Source: Bisporella sp. PMI_857 | Taxonomy: Eukaryota > Ascomycota > Leotiomycetes > Helotiales > Helotiaceae | DNA: 64,000 bases | Reading direction: 5' to 3' | NCBI GenBank assembly: GCA_021307315.1 | Contig: JAJSPD010000013.1 | Span: 248,001-312,000, forward strand | In this document: in pieces, positions 1 to 11,510 of the stretch | Position numbering within the stretch: the first letter of the stretch is position 1 | Layout: the number at the start of each line of letters is the position of its first letter | Program-made: the position numbers and the translations under genes | The notes under the pieces: generated by a model | Databases searched by the model: none | What the model was told of the DNA's origin: nothing | What the model saw: only the letters and a program-made list of their open reading frames with translations

Positions 1-600
1 ATTCATATACCTGGGAGCTTCGATATATACCTTCAGTCCCTAGCACTTCTGTCGCCGTATCGAGGGCATGGTTTAGCGAATGAAGCACTGCAAGCTATCA
101 TAACTGCAGCAACAGAGCAGAAGGAGTTATATATAAGAGAGCTGTATGCACATGCATGGACTGAGAGTGAGGAAGCGTTAAAATGGTATGCTGGGCGTGG
201 TTTCAAACAAGATGAGCAAATAATTTCGGGCTACTACCGACGACTCAAACCAGATACTGCATGGATTCTAAGACGGAAACTAAATCCTTCTGATCATTTT
301 CAGACTTTGTCAGCACAACAGAAGACTGGTACTTCTCCAACGAAATCGGACTCTGTTCCAGAAGAAATAAAAGCCAGACCGGATGCTGCAATACATGCGA
401 AGTCCTTTCAAGACAGACGGCCGGATATGGAATGGAATGATTTACCGGATGATGTTCTTCGAAACCCGCGTCTGAAACCCCCAGGACTAAAGAGCGCAGA
501 TGGTAGTGCGGCTAGCTCGAGGAGTAGTTCAAAAAGCGGTATGGAAGGTAAAGCGGGGAAGAAGAAGAGGCAGTATCCTGCTGCCGCGTTCGGATCGTGA
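1..600 (+). CDS. GNAT-family N-acetyltransferase, Naa50-like (3' part only)
   Basis: The reading frame is open from base 1 to a TGA at 598-600, so the 5' end lies outside the window. The first ~90 residues hold the second half of a GNAT fold: a strand reading IYLQSLALLSPYRGHGLA, whose R-G-H-G-L-A segment is the acetyl-CoA pyrophosphate-binding motif A (Q/RxxGxG/A), then a helix and the HAWTESEEALKWYAGRGF segment typical of motif B. This arrangement matches fungal Naa50/NAT5-type N-alpha-acetyltransferases, which acetylate protein N termini co-translationally; that assignment is from recognition of the motif, not a search. After the domain comes a low-complexity tail (about 100 residues, Ser/Lys/Pro rich, with a basic KAGKKKRQYP stretch near the end) as seen in filamentous-fungal members. 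No intron is needed in the visible part. Confidence 0.8.
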   Translation: MHIPGSFDIYLQSLALLSPYRGHGLANEALQAIITAATEQKELYIRELYAHAWTESEEALKWYAGRGFKQDEQIISGYYRRLKPDTAWILRRKLNPSDHFQTLSAQQKTGTSPTKSDSVPEEIKARPDAAIHAKSFQDRRPDMEWNDLPDDVLRNPRLKPPGLKSADGSAASSRSSSKSGMEGKAGKKKRQYPAAAFGS

Positions 601-1527
601 TACTTGTTTTTGTAGGCGAGCATTATTATGTAAATGATTAGATGTAGGGTTATACGCCAGATTATGTAGACACGATATAATTTTTGGGAAGGAACCGGAA
701 AAGACCATGGGCTTAGACATCGGGATAAGAAAAATCTCACCAGACATTGTAAAGATTTGTCAACCATAACATAAGAGGCTGAGAATTGCTTTGATATTCG
801 ATGCATTCTACGGGTTGTACGCAATAACGAATTGTTACCTATGGATTGAGCGTGTCAAATATATCTTAGTAGAAGACGTTATGGAAATCAAGCCGAATTG
901 AGTGTCTTTAGAGATACAATGATTATCCTAATACTGCACCTTTTTTTATGTGACTGCCCCTATTTTAGGCGACCGGCAATTGCGGGAGCGGCTCGGGCCG
1001 TAATCGCGGAAGTCCATCGGATGACTCCTATATTGTCACCAGGCCTCCATACAATGTTCTCCACAATACACAGAGAAAAATCCTATAAAATACGTTTAAA
1101 ATTTCATATACACCATATTTGTTCGTTCCCTTTTGCATGGTAAGTGACGATCGCTTTCTCACTATGATGTAGATACGAGCTAATCACTTCCCTTTCCCGT
1201 GCCTCTTGGCTCGAGAGGACGCTGGGGGAGCTGAGGTGGGAGCGGGTTCTGAAGATGACATAAATACAGTAGATTGATTATTCTAAGATTTATATCGTTG
1301 GGGATAAAAGGCTTTGTTGTTCCAGAGGCAATAGGAGAAGGGGAAACAGCGGATGTTGAGATCTGACTACTACTCTAATACACTTTAGTCAGGACACGAT
1401 TTTATTCGTGAGAACTAGGCATATAGCATATATTAATATTGAACGCACCAATAACTCTACAAGGCATAAATAGAACACTTCACTACTTTTAGGACAAACA
1501 CTGTATCAACGCTATAGTACAATTGAC
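601..1527. other. intergenic, no gene seen
   Basis: This stretch between two convergent genes holds 3' untranslated sequence and AT-rich DNA. An open frame near 898-1143 has no ATG and no recognisable content. Confidence 0.5.
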
Positions 1528-3059
1528 TCAGACCATCTGCTGAACATCAATATCAAACTCCCTCTGCATTCGGATCCCCCCATGCTCTTCCATTTTCCCA
1601 TCTCCCCCACCCTCCACGACTGTGTTAATTCCATTTCGTCTATCCATCCATTGTTCATCACCCCTCAACACCTCCAGATTATAATACTGCCCATTTTTCC
1701 TATCCGTCGCCACCAACGCTTCGGGATCGCTATCATTATTCGTCATTATATGGACATGACTCTTAGAATGGGTCACCGTTTGCGCCGTATATTTGAATGC
1801 TGAATGCGAGTTAGAATTGTTCGAGGAGCCAGAGACACTCTTCGTGAAGCGGTAGAAAACGGATCGCTCATGCCGCACGGCGAGGGCAGCCGACGGCATG
1901 CAGGCGCAGATTATACCAATGAACATCTCATAAGAAGTGGTTATGATCACCGGCGAGATCTCCCAGAGGCCGTATGTAGTGTGGATGAGTCGATCTCTAT
2001 AGTAAATACTGCATGCTGAGCATACGCATGCCCTGCACGAATCAGCCTTCATCATGGCATCTAATCATGAGAAAAGGGTACGACGTACATCAACCCAGAC
2101 AGGAAAATTAAACGCACGCCATTTTTCTTCTTCGTGCTCATCTGCAGCCGCTGCACACCAATCATCGGCAGAATCAGGATATATAAATCGATAATTAGCC
2201 CGATGATCGCCTGCGGAACGACGATTTTCTGCGTTTGCTCTTGCGAGGAGGTGACTTTTCCCAGCCATGATTCTCCTGGCCGCGGGGTCGCGTAGTTGAA
2301 GACCCAAATGGAGAGAATGGAGTAGGAGATGGCGGTTGCTGCGAGGCCAACCCAGGAAGCGGCTTTTATGCACTTCAGACGGTCAAAAATCTGTAGATAT
2401 AGTAGAAAGAAGGTCATTTTGAGGAAAAAGAACGTGAGCGGTCCTAAGACTGTAACGATATATGACGGCTAAAAAGTGTAATATTAGTCATGCTCATTTG
2501 GGAGGAAGATTAGAAGTGAAAACTTCGTACTATGAGGCAATCCATCCTTGAAAGCTGGAGAAAACTACTATCCCATTCGTGGATACCGAAACGCCCATAT
2601 TTTGCTCCTGTGTTTGGATTAGCTACGGTCTCGAGGATCAAGCTCTTGTATGGGGTCTACCTCGAACACTTGCTGCATAATACGCTATAGCACTGATCTA
2701 AACATTATGAGCTTGCATCTTTGTAAGGTAGAGAAAGTATTCCGATCGTACTGTTCCAAGTAATAATGTGGCTAAATACGTTTTCAGTACTGCAAAATCT
2801 CCATATTCACCAAATACATACAATCGTCCCAGGTCACTTTCCTCACCAAATAAAGTTTTACATATAGCCTATTCAGCGCAAAAAGAAGCATAATCCCGAA
2901 CAACGGCGATGTGACACTAATTTGCATTAGTGCCCTACTCGGAGGGTCTATGAAATTGGAAATCGTGCCATTAGGAGCAGGTAGTGACGGTGTGTTGGCG
3001 AAGAACTGCTGAAGCTGCTCGGGAGAGAGGTTCGTGATATTTTTGTTGATGGTAGCCAT
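1528..3059 (-). CDS. fungal rhodopsin-domain (SAT4/PTH11-like) membrane protein
   Basis: Five exons give an uninterrupted 415-aa protein: 3059-2811, 2697-2661, 2607-2531, 2468-2089 and 2032-1528. All four introns are GT..AG and 53-113 nt; phases close exactly. The N-terminal exon contains the family hallmark LVRKVTWDD after the first membrane segment; exon 3 gives GIHEWD, the counterpart of the G(I/V)HxW element; exon 4 carries membrane segments around SYIVTVLGPLTFFFLK and IIGLIIDLYILILPMIGV, and exon 5 carries ITTSYEMFIGIICACMPS, a strongly conserved last helix. The C-terminal ~110 residues are hydrophilic and cytosolic-like. The family (Pfam fungal rhodopsin domain) comprises seven-helix plasma-membrane proteins of mostly unknown function, some thought to act as receptors; no retinal-binding lysine role is implied. 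Function here is unknown. Start ATG at 3059 is the only one that keeps the first helix. Confidence 0.82.
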
Positions 3060-4440
3060 AGCGGCACGGCGCTACGAGATACATGAACGTATATACGGCT
3101 CTAGAGTGCTATTCCTACTGATGGCTCGGGTTTCATAGATGGGAGAAAAGCCGAAGCCATAAACGAGGAATAGAGTGGAAGGGCATAAGTGATCAGGGAA
3201 TCGAGAGTTTCTAGAAGCATTGGACTGATATGTAGTGTAACTTGAATTGAGGCGTACTTCCAGCAGCTGTCAGACGGATCCCGATCCACGAGAAGATCAA
3301 TGGTAACATAAAACATACTAAGGCCATGAGCGGCGCAGATTAGGACGGCGCCACATTCCTATTGCAGAAATATTTTTTGACGATACAGTTAAGCTTATTG
3401 CGCATGGCAATGGGGGTCGAGACCAATACTTGTGGAAACCCAATTTTAGTGACATTCCTGAGGACATGCCAGAAAAAAGTGGCGAACGGTAAGTGAGTCA
3501 GCTAGTAACTTCCAAGGCAACCAAAGCCAGGAGAGCACGTTCTAGTGATGTGCATACAAGTATTTTTTCGAGGAGCCAGTGCGTCGGCGTAATAGACGTA
3601 AGTAGGTTTTTCGATATGAGATGCTGTTAATGGTGTACCAAACCTATTGGATAAGAAACAACTACATTCACAAGAGACTATAAAATGTGGTAAGCGGTAC
3701 AACCGGGTCTCAAGAACTCCGAGTATATGCCAGGCGCTACTTTTTCAGCTCTTGTACTACAGTAAGCTCGGAACTACCCAAACATGTGACAGAAACGATT
3801 CAACCTTTGATGTTCCCTTGTGACATTATCGTACAACTTCATGAAGATCTTTCCCTCTAACAGGAGACAAAGCTGTTGTAACGGTGATGTATAGTTGATG
3901 TGGTAATACCTTGTCCCCTGACCTCACTATTAAGCGAGTTAGTGAGGTGTTATTACTATGAGACAAAAGACCTCCGTACTTGGTTAAAGGAGACACTCCA
4001 GGACCTTACGTCGTTCCTCGACCTTGAAGTCAAAACGTGCAATGTTTCTTGTGGAGGGTGGGCTGTGCTTATACATTTGGTTTCTCAATATGTTAAAAAT
4101 GACGCCACTTAATGATGAGCCTACAAAGCAAGAAATGACTTGGTACAAGCAACAAATGGAAGGACACTGCTTCTGAGTACAGTAGGGCAAATGTGATTCG
4201 TTGACCACTTAGCCTCATGGCCTACACAAGACTAACATAGCCCTGAATGATAGTGGCGGACAGTAGGTGTAGCAAATTTGGGCATTGCGTGCATGGTTGC
4301 ATAAAACATTAGTCTAACGGTCTTTTATTGAGCTAGCCAAACCTACTCCTATGCAACATCGCCTTTCTTTTCTGCTAATTCTCGCCAGGCACGAAACGCC
4401 ATACCATGCATTAGTCTAGCTCCTCATACAGCTTGCCAAC
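3060..4440. other. intergenic, no gene seen
   Basis: About 1.4 kb of DNA between the rhodopsin-domain gene and UBP6. Short open frames occur on both strands but none has a family motif or plausible splice partners. Confidence 0.5.
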
Positions 4441-6248
4441 TTATTGGGCCACTTCTTCTGCAGTGGGGATGTCGATCGCACGATATAGCAGGATGAGAGC
4501 AGAGTGCGACTCTCCACCGCCAGACAGTGTGAGGATCTTCTCTGCCTCAACCTCCGATACCTTATCATCGTTGAACCACCACCACTTGCCATCCTCTTCA
4601 CCTCGCTTTCCAGTCTTTGGATCAAGTGGACCTGGCTTCTTGACATAGGAAGTATAGTGACCACTGTCAGCACTAGCGCCTTGATGAGTGACAATGCCAT
4701 GCAGTTGATATAGACCAGTTTTATTTGATCCTTCGTCACTAGCAAGCTTGGGATCAACTAAAGCAAGAAGCTCCCTCTTTGCCTCTAAGATTGCTGCGGC
4801 CTTTTCAGCTTCGTGCTCAGCATCGGTCTTATAGACCACGTCCTCCATAGCAGTATCACCGTCAGCACCTTTTCCATCTTTCTTCTCAACTTTATTCTCG
4901 TCCTTGGCAGATTCGGATACGGCGTCAACAAGCCCAGCCTTTTCGTCAGCTACCTGCTTGTCATGAATGCGCTTTTGGCGTTTTCGAGCCCGCTCGATAT
5001 CCTCTTCCTCTTTCCGGATATCTCTGACCTTGTCTCTAACTGGAACAATCAATTTTCGAAGCTCATCCGTGCAGAACTCGGAAACGTCGAGCTCATCAGG
5101 GAAGGTAACCTTTCGCATTATTTTTGCTTTCTTTTGAGCCTCACGCTTCCAGAAGAAACGAACGAAATGCACTGTGAGGTATTTTGGTAATCGGGAGATC
5201 TTCGACTTCTTGGTGTAGACAGCGTCTCGACCAAGCACTGGTGATTGCTTCTCAATTTTCTCTTCCAAGCCAGCAAGAATACCGTCTCTCAAATGATTGG
5301 TCGTGGCGCTAATGTGACAATCCAGCTTCAAAAATGCGTCACTGCCATTAATAGGCTCCTCGCCGGCATCCTTTGCAGCCTGCTCATCACATTCAATGGC
5401 CGATTCGAAGTTCCCAGCTAAATATCGATCAATGAAAGATACATCTTGTGACGTGGAAGAACCATCAGCACTAGCCTGCCCAGAGCCCTTAATCTTCAAT
5501 TTTTGGCGCAACTGGGAAATAATCTGAGACCAAGCTTCTTCTGCATCTTGCTGGGCATAACCATGACCGTTCTTAGCCCGTTCAGCAAACTGTGGGTGTA
5601 CCATCCGAAGCGCGTTAAGGAAAGCCAAAGGCGGGAAACCTTCTTGAGTCTGCGACATTTGCTTATATAAGTCCCTTAATGAAGCCGTAAGGTCTGCAGA
5701 AGAACCCAGACTGTTACCAAACATGCTGAGATTTCCAAGGGTATTGCCAGTGGTTTGCGAGGCAGGCGCTGGCGTATATTTGACTAAAGCATCGTTGAGC
5801 TCAGGAACGAATCTCAAAGTCTGCAGAGTGGAGTTTAGATAGCATGTGTTCCCCAAGTTTTGTAATCCAGCCGGTGTCGCTCCAACTTGTTGTGCTTGCT
5901 CTGCCTCTGTCATATCCTCCACAAACTTGACAGCTTCTGTTGGCCTCGTAAGTTCGCCACCGGCACCTGAAGGTGTGCCTATCATTGTGAAAATCTGTCC
6001 TGGTTTCGCACCGAGCTTCGATAGATCGGTATCATCCTTCAGCTGGCCGCCCTTTACTAAAATCTTTTGTCGGTCTGGCTCGACGCCAGTCAAGGAGTAG
6101 AGTTGAAATTTGAATACTTCACCAAGGGAAGAAGGTTCGAGGTCGACATTGTATTTTTTGCCTTGGTGCTTCACAATAACTGTAGAACGCAATTAAAATT
6201 TATCAACTAGCTTGAGCTTTATGGCATACCTGGTATAGGGTCAGCCAT
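4441..6248 (-). CDS. UBP6: ubiquitin carboxyl-terminal hydrolase 6 (Ubp6/USP14), proteasome-associated
   Basis: Two exons: 6248-6230 encodes MADPIP and joins across a 50-nt GT..AG intron to 6179-4441, giving 585 aa. A ubiquitin-like domain fills residues ~7-78 (IVKHQGKKYNVDL start), which in Ubp6/USP14 docks on the Rpn1 subunit of the 19S proteasome. The USP catalytic domain starts near residue 107 with the Cys box GLQNLGNTCYLNSTLQTLR (catalytic Cys about residue 119) and ends with the His box THQGASADSGHYTSYV and the WWWFNDD motif carrying the acidic triad member. A Lys/Glu-rich insert lies between the boxes (RKEEEDIERARKRQKR and following), usual in fungal members. The enzyme removes and edits ubiquitin chains on proteasome-bound substrates. 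Choosing the exon-1 ATG restores the conserved N terminus that the ATG inside the intron-proximal frame would replace with unrelated residues. Very secure. Confidence 0.95.
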
Positions 6249-6556
6249 GGTGGCGGGGTTGGAGCAGCGGTGGGAATGAAGTTCCTGTTCCTCAAAGGCC
6301 GATCAGGGGTAATTTGTAGTCTTTCTCGAGCTCCCAGTAGGTGCAGCTGTGCTATTTCAAGTTCGTGGCCACGTTTTAAGCAATATGAATTTGTGAGGGT
6401 GAACTGTTTATGAAATAGCAATCCGGAGATCAACATGCGGCACGCTAGCGCCTACGTAGCCTTGGGATGCCTGACCCCACCAAGCCAAACGACAACCATT
6501 TCACTCTCAAATACCTGGTACGGACTGAGGGGTATACAAGCTAGATTCTGCCTGTC

Positions 6557-7273
6557 ATGGTATATATAGATTGTTTCTTGTAATTTCCGCGACCGTTTAC
6601 TAACTGGCATAGTCCCAATCTTTGCGGCCATATCTGCAGTGTGTGCGGTCCTCCTTGACATCCGCCCTCTGCCTCTCCAACTTCGCATCCCAAACCTCCG
6701 AGAGACACAATGTGCCTGAGATTGAGGCGCGAACCTCGCCAGAAGTTCTGTTGAATCCGCTGACTGTGGCCCGTAACGAGAACGAGAGAGTTCTAATTGA
6801 GCCAAGCATCAACAGTGTGCGCATCAGCATTAAGATCAAGCAAGCAGATGAGATCGAGCATATCCTGGTGCACAAGTTCACAAGATTTTTGACACAGAGA
6901 GCGGAAGCATTTTTCATTCTACGGAGGAAGCCAGTCAAGGTAGGGAGGCTGCTGGTAGTACGGCACGAGTGGGTGCTTACTTGTTAATAGGGATATGATA
7001 TCTCTTTCTTAATAACAAACTTCCACACAGAGGAGATGTTGAAGCATAAGCTGGTGGACTTTATCATACAATTCATGGAGGAGGTTGATAAGGAGATCTC
7101 AGAGATGAAGCTATTTGTGGGTCTTATAATGGGCCATTTTATGAGGAGTCGCTGACAGTTTGCAGTTGAACGCTAGAGCAAGATTCGTTGCTGAGTCTTT
7201 CCTAACACCGGTACGAATCCCATTCTTCGCAAGATTCTTAGCGTATATACTGATGCTTTTATAGTTTGATTAA
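6557..7273 (+). CDS. ARC19: Arp2/3 complex subunit 4 (ARPC4, p20-Arc, yeast Arc19)
   Basis: Five exons encode 169 aa: 6557-6559, 6613-6939, 6991-7116, 7166-7210 and 7265-7273. The first exon is only the ATG, followed at once by GTATATA and a 53-nt intron with a TACTAAC-type branch (TTTACTAAC) before the TAG at 6610-6612; the second exon opens with [15 protein letters not shown], the invariant ARPC4 N terminus. The last exon is nine bases (FD, stop). Landmarks [65 protein letters not shown] and [16 protein letters not shown] are essentially diagnostic. ARPC4 forms the core heterodimer with ARPC2 and contacts the mother actin filament in branched-actin nucleation. Length equals the family norm (168-169). 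The gene is divergent from UBP6 with about 300 bp between start codons, so the two share a promoter region. Confidence 0.96.
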
Positions 7274-7812
7274 CGGAGGATGAAATGAGGTTATGACCTA
7301 GATGGTGGTTGCTGGGCGGCTTGTTCCGACCTTTTAGCATTGCAGTAGATTCCCAGGCGTTTCGGGGACCAAAATTATAAATGACACCAGAATCACATCC
7401 AACCATCCAATTCCCCTGTTTCTCTTATTCGCTGAAGATCAGCAATTCATGACCGCATAATAATTGTGTTTGAAAGGAATGCCAGTGAAGCCACCATAGA
7501 CCTGCATATTGAGAGGACGAAATATTGCTAAGGCCCCAAAACATATCTCTTATGGAATTTGACAGAATGCTAAGAATGATTAAAGGACGAACCTCGCATA
7601 GCATGTTGTAGACTTTTGCAGAATAACAAACACTGAAAGCAAAAGTACATAAAAGAAGCGGCATAAAGTTTCCATATATATACATACACTCCATTCGAAG
7701 AATCGCAAGAGAGCGCGGACCCCTATGATTGCCTTCCATATGCCCGGGTTGTCCTGTGCCTCGAAACTGCCACCCACTCTCTATACACGGGATCGTCATC
7801 CCTCCACCGTGC
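7274..7812. other. intergenic, no gene seen
   Basis: Region between the convergent ARPC4 gene and the next minus-strand gene. It contains 3' untranslated sequence; open frames here lack motifs. Confidence 0.4.
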
Positions 7813-8572
7813 TCAAGAAAGCCACATCGCCAACTGTCCACACCACCACTCAAAATCCCTCGCCAAATGTTCAATGAACGGCTCTTCCCAACCCTCCACC
7901 ACCCGCTCTCCAAAAGCCAATATTGGTCCACCAGCAACACGCATACCGCGGATCTCGGCTCTGACGTGCAGATTGAATCCCCCCTGGACATATCTATCAA
8001 AGACGACCGCCAACCTACTGCTCGTCAGCTCGTAGCTCGATCAATGTAAATGGGAGAGTAGGGTCGACCTTTTAGCCATATGTCGAGCCCTCGCGTACTT
8101 GATCCCATCCCATTCGTGAGCTTTCAACGTGTAGAGCATATCACCTACCAGCGCCGCGAGACGGAGTGCAATATCGCCGTGGGACGTCTGGCTTACGATG
8201 AATTGGTCGAAGATTCGCACGCACCAGTGGTTCTTCTCTTCCTCGAGGCTCATGGCTGCGAGACCGTTGGCGGTAGTAGGGACGAATGCGTAGAAGCCAG
8301 CCATCTGTAGCTGGAGCGAGTGCCAGGTCGTGGGCTATTTATCAAATATGAGTTAGGGTTCTTGTTCAGCTAGTGTTTGAAGGATAATAATGGATGCTTG
8401 ATCGAGGTGTCTCGAAAGCCTGATTTACCGGATGAATATCGTTTCCCTGTTGCAGAGAGTTTGCATACGTGTTGGGATGTCTAATTCCGCTAATAGAGGA
8501 GAGGAAGTGTTGCGCGGTGATATTGGTATGCGTAGCGGAAGTGAGATTGGATACGGAGGATGCTGGTGTCAT
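7813..8572 (-). CDS. hypothetical protein, 204 aa, three exons
   Basis: No family recognised. A self-consistent model has exons 8572-8429, 8334-8069 and 8017-7813 (144, 266 and 205 nt; total 615, in frame). Introns begin GTAAAT and GTCGAC and end in AATAG and AGCAG. The first exon starts at an ATG and is Ser/Thr/Asn rich; the second encodes HSLQLQMAGFYAFVPTTANG and EKNHWCVRIFDQFIVSQTS; the third encodes VVFDRYVQGGFNLHVRAEI and ends in a Trp-rich tail (EWWCGQLAMWLS). The body looks globular, mixed alpha/beta, with no signal peptide or membrane segment. Coding character is suggested by amino-acid texture and by frame continuity over two introns; the second 5' splice site is weak. It lies tail-to-tail with ARPC4. 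Confidence 0.5.
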
Positions 8573-9625
8573 GTTGTCTTTCTCGTCTTGTTCAATTTCT
8601 GTATGTGTATGATGTTGGTAGATGGCGTATCATAAGGTTGTGAGGAGAGTAGATGGAGTGCAAGAAAGGAAATTTGAACCTTTAAAGATACAAGCAGAAA
8701 GCCTGTAGCAATTTTGTTCCATGATATTCGGTATACAATTTCTTTATTGGCTACTCTGGAGCGATAACAACGAGCTCTCTATTTTAAGCATTCTCGAACT
8801 ACTGCTCTCACATTCCAAGCGAATTATGAGCCTCAAGAACCTCAGGATGGCATCAGCATATATCACTCGCTGTATAGGAGAATTATATAGCCAAATTATT
8901 ATTATTATGTTGCGAGAGTATTTGATGCAGGAGCTATGTGGAAAGGAAGACTCCCTTCACGAAGATTGGAAAGAGAAGGAATATATCCCTACAATGCAAG
9001 GTCCAGCACATTCAAAGACTGAGAAATACCTCGTAGAATACTAAGAAAATTCGATCCTTGTTGTAAGACATTCGATGGAGTTTTATTCTTGTCGTCATCT
9101 CCATGTGCAGCATTCGCAGCTAATCACCTCAACACTCCATGGAACTCTCCTGCCTCATAGATGGATCAGAGCAACGCTAAATATGTTAAAGCGAGCCTCG
9201 TGGGAAGGTTATATGGATTTTTTTTTTTTTTGAAGAGATTGTAGGATATCGCGCATACAAACAACTTCACTTAGAAAATCCGGCTGAATAAAAACTCACC
9301 AAGTAGTAAATGGTAGAGGAATTTAGGAATTGAGGTTTATGTTTGGTAATTATCGCAGCGTGCTTCTATTATACAATTGATAATCTAAGTTATACTCCAA
9401 ATGACTTTTCCCAATGCAGAACCCAAGAGGACGCCTGAACCAGGCGGTATACTGCAGAACTCATAGGCGGGATAATTACTTAATCGAAGAATGGGAATTG
9501 ATGATACACATCAAGAAACCGCACTGTTTCACGATGATTTGGGTTTGGTGTGGACAATCCTATTTTTTTTTTAAAGTGGCATCGGGACTAGAGACTTGAA
9601 GTCCAATACCCAAAAGACATATCAA
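8573..9625. other. AT-rich intergenic, no gene supported
   Basis: Contains a 12-base T run at about 9219-9230 and an ATG-initiated open frame of 107 codons at 8721-9044 whose Ile/Leu-rich product matches nothing known to me. No convincing gene. Confidence 0.4.
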
Positions 9626-11510
9626 TTAACTTTCGGGGCCAGCAAGAACGGAGAACTGTCCACCACATCCCGCAAAAGTGACTTTCTTCTCCTTAATGTC
9701 CCCTTTTGCAATTAAAGTAGGCACCTTGACGGTGTCATCCGTGCCAAGTCCAGTGCGATAGTTCTCAGAATAGCCCCAGCCATACGCTTTGCCTTCCGAC
9801 GTTATAGCAAATGAATTGTCAATAGCAGCAGCAACTGATATCACATCTTGAATTCCTGGGACAACGGTTGGAATAAGAAGAATTCGTGGCTTCTCGCGGC
9901 TGTCCAGAAGCACATGGTCCTTTGGTATAGTAGTGAGATCGAAACCAGCTTGACCTTCATCACATCGTCCCCAGACCAAGAGCTTGCCGTCCTCAGTGCA
10001 GGCGATGGAATGGTGTTCGCCACCTTGGATCTCCCGGATCCTGTACTCCCGAAGATTTTCGACAACAGTAGGTTTGTGGATAACGGCATCGCCTTCCCCT
10101 GCGCCATCAGTGACTCCAGTTTGGCCAAAGTTATTGAGACCCCACGCATATACAAGACCGTCATTGGTGATTGCAAAACTGTGGAAAGCACCACAGGCAA
10201 TCTGCTTGACCTTAGTCAAGCCAAGTCGAGCCGGATTAAGGCTTTGAAGTCGGAATCGTTCAGTGATCTTCCGACCAAGCTGACTCTGTTCGCCAGTGCC
10301 CCAAGCAAAGACTCTTCCTGAGTGGTCAAGCGCAAGTATATGGTTCTGCCCAGCTGCAAGGGATTTGATCTTGCTTAAGTAGGGAATCGGTGTGGGTTGT
10401 AGTTGGTTTTGCTTGCTAGGGTCATTGAGTTTGACAGCCTCCAGAGCATCTTCTGCTAGGAATCCCATTGGACCATCGTTTGCCTTTCATTGTTAGTGTT
10501 GCAGAGCAAATATATGTATCCTGCAAGAGAAACTCACCCTGAAAGTTCCCCACCCATAAACATTCCCAGTACTAGTTAATGCAAAACTCGCGCTATCTGA
10601 TCCGACCACTTGCACAAACTTCCCAATATCGTCACCAAGCATCTCAGTCGGTACCACACCTGGCGTGCTCTCCTTAGGGTTAAGCTCAGTCTCGTCATCA
10701 GAATCTGAATCAGAGTCTGCATCAATGTCCTTTGTTGGCGCCTCCCATTTGGTGTCTCGGCCAAGGGCACCATTGTCGTTAACTCCCCAAGTCAAAATCT
10801 TCTGGTCCTGAGTCAGTGAAATGCAATGCATGCCTCCAGTCGATATCTGAACGATTCCCCCATATGCATCGAGAAGCTTATTTCGGCGAGGAACCTTGAG
10901 ATTCGTTGGCCGTTGTCCATCGACGGTCTTTGGCCCGAGTCCCAGTTCACCCGATTCTCCATCACCAACCACATATATGTTAAGCTTCTTGTCCGGCGCT
11001 GTATTTAATTCTGCGGCTGTCTTTTTGCGTTTACTAGGCACTGCCTTTTTAACGGGTTCATCGGATCTCTTGCGCTTCCGGCCTGGAAAAGCATTAGCTC
11101 TTATGCTTTACGCATGCCACAGTATTTGTAAGCTTACCTGGGTCAGTAACTGGTTCAGCAATATCTTCCACATCAGAGTGTCCCACGCCGTTAGTTAAAA
11201 TATTTTTTCCAGCTGTCTTCTTAACTGCTGCTGGTTTTTTAGCGACGGCAGCTTTCTTCGTCGCGACAGTCTTCTTTGACGCAGGGCCCGCAGATTCTTC
11301 GGCGCTGTCTTCGCCAGAGATATTCGAGTCATCTACGCCTTTCTTGGCTACCCCATTGGTCTTCACCGTCGCTGAAGCTTTGGGCGCAGCTGCCTTCGAC
11401 GTTGCTGTTTTCTTTGTAACACCATTTGTCTTGCTGACAACTGTTTTCTTGGTGGATGTCTTGGTGGCAGCCTCGCCATTGACTACTGGTTTCTTTGTAC
11501 GTGGAGCCAT
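9626..11510 (-). CDS. RCC1: RCC1 / Prp20 / Pim1, Ran guanine-nucleotide exchange factor
   Basis: Three exons encode 591 aa: 11510-11138, 11082-10538 and 10483-9626. Introns are GT..AG (55 and 54 nt), phases close. Residues 1-~160 are a basic Lys/Ala/Thr-rich, histone-tail-like extension (repeated TKK, AKK, KRKR motifs) consistent with nuclear localisation and chromatin binding. The seven-bladed propeller follows: repeats with the RCC1 signature occur at VVGDGESGELGLGP, QISTGGMHCISLT, ILTWGVNDNGALGRDT, VYGWGTFRANDGPMGF, IKSLAAGQNHILALD, VFAWGTGEQSQLGR, IACGAFHSFAIT, VYAWGLNNFGQTG, IQGGEHHSIACT and VTFAGCGGQFSVLAGP. An Asp/Ser-rich loop (DIDADSDSDSDDE) interrupts an early blade. The protein loads Ran with GTP on chromatin and so drives nuclear transport and spindle assembly. 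Start at 11510 was preferred over an upstream in-frame ATG because MAPRTKK opens the basic tail. Confidence 0.94.

Noticed and set aside
408..824. 138-codon minus-strand ORF at the left edge
   Set aside because: Overlaps the acetyltransferase tail in antisense and shows no domain.
4813..5190. 125-codon plus-strand ORF
   Set aside because: It lies antisense inside the UBP6 catalytic-domain exon and has no motif; the minus-strand product is secure.
8721..9044. 107-codon plus-strand ORF starting at ATG
   Set aside because: Hydrophobic, AT-driven composition, no motif and no conserved texture; not called as a gene.
9848..10321. 157-codon plus-strand ORF
   Set aside because: Antisense shadow of the RCC1 propeller repeats.
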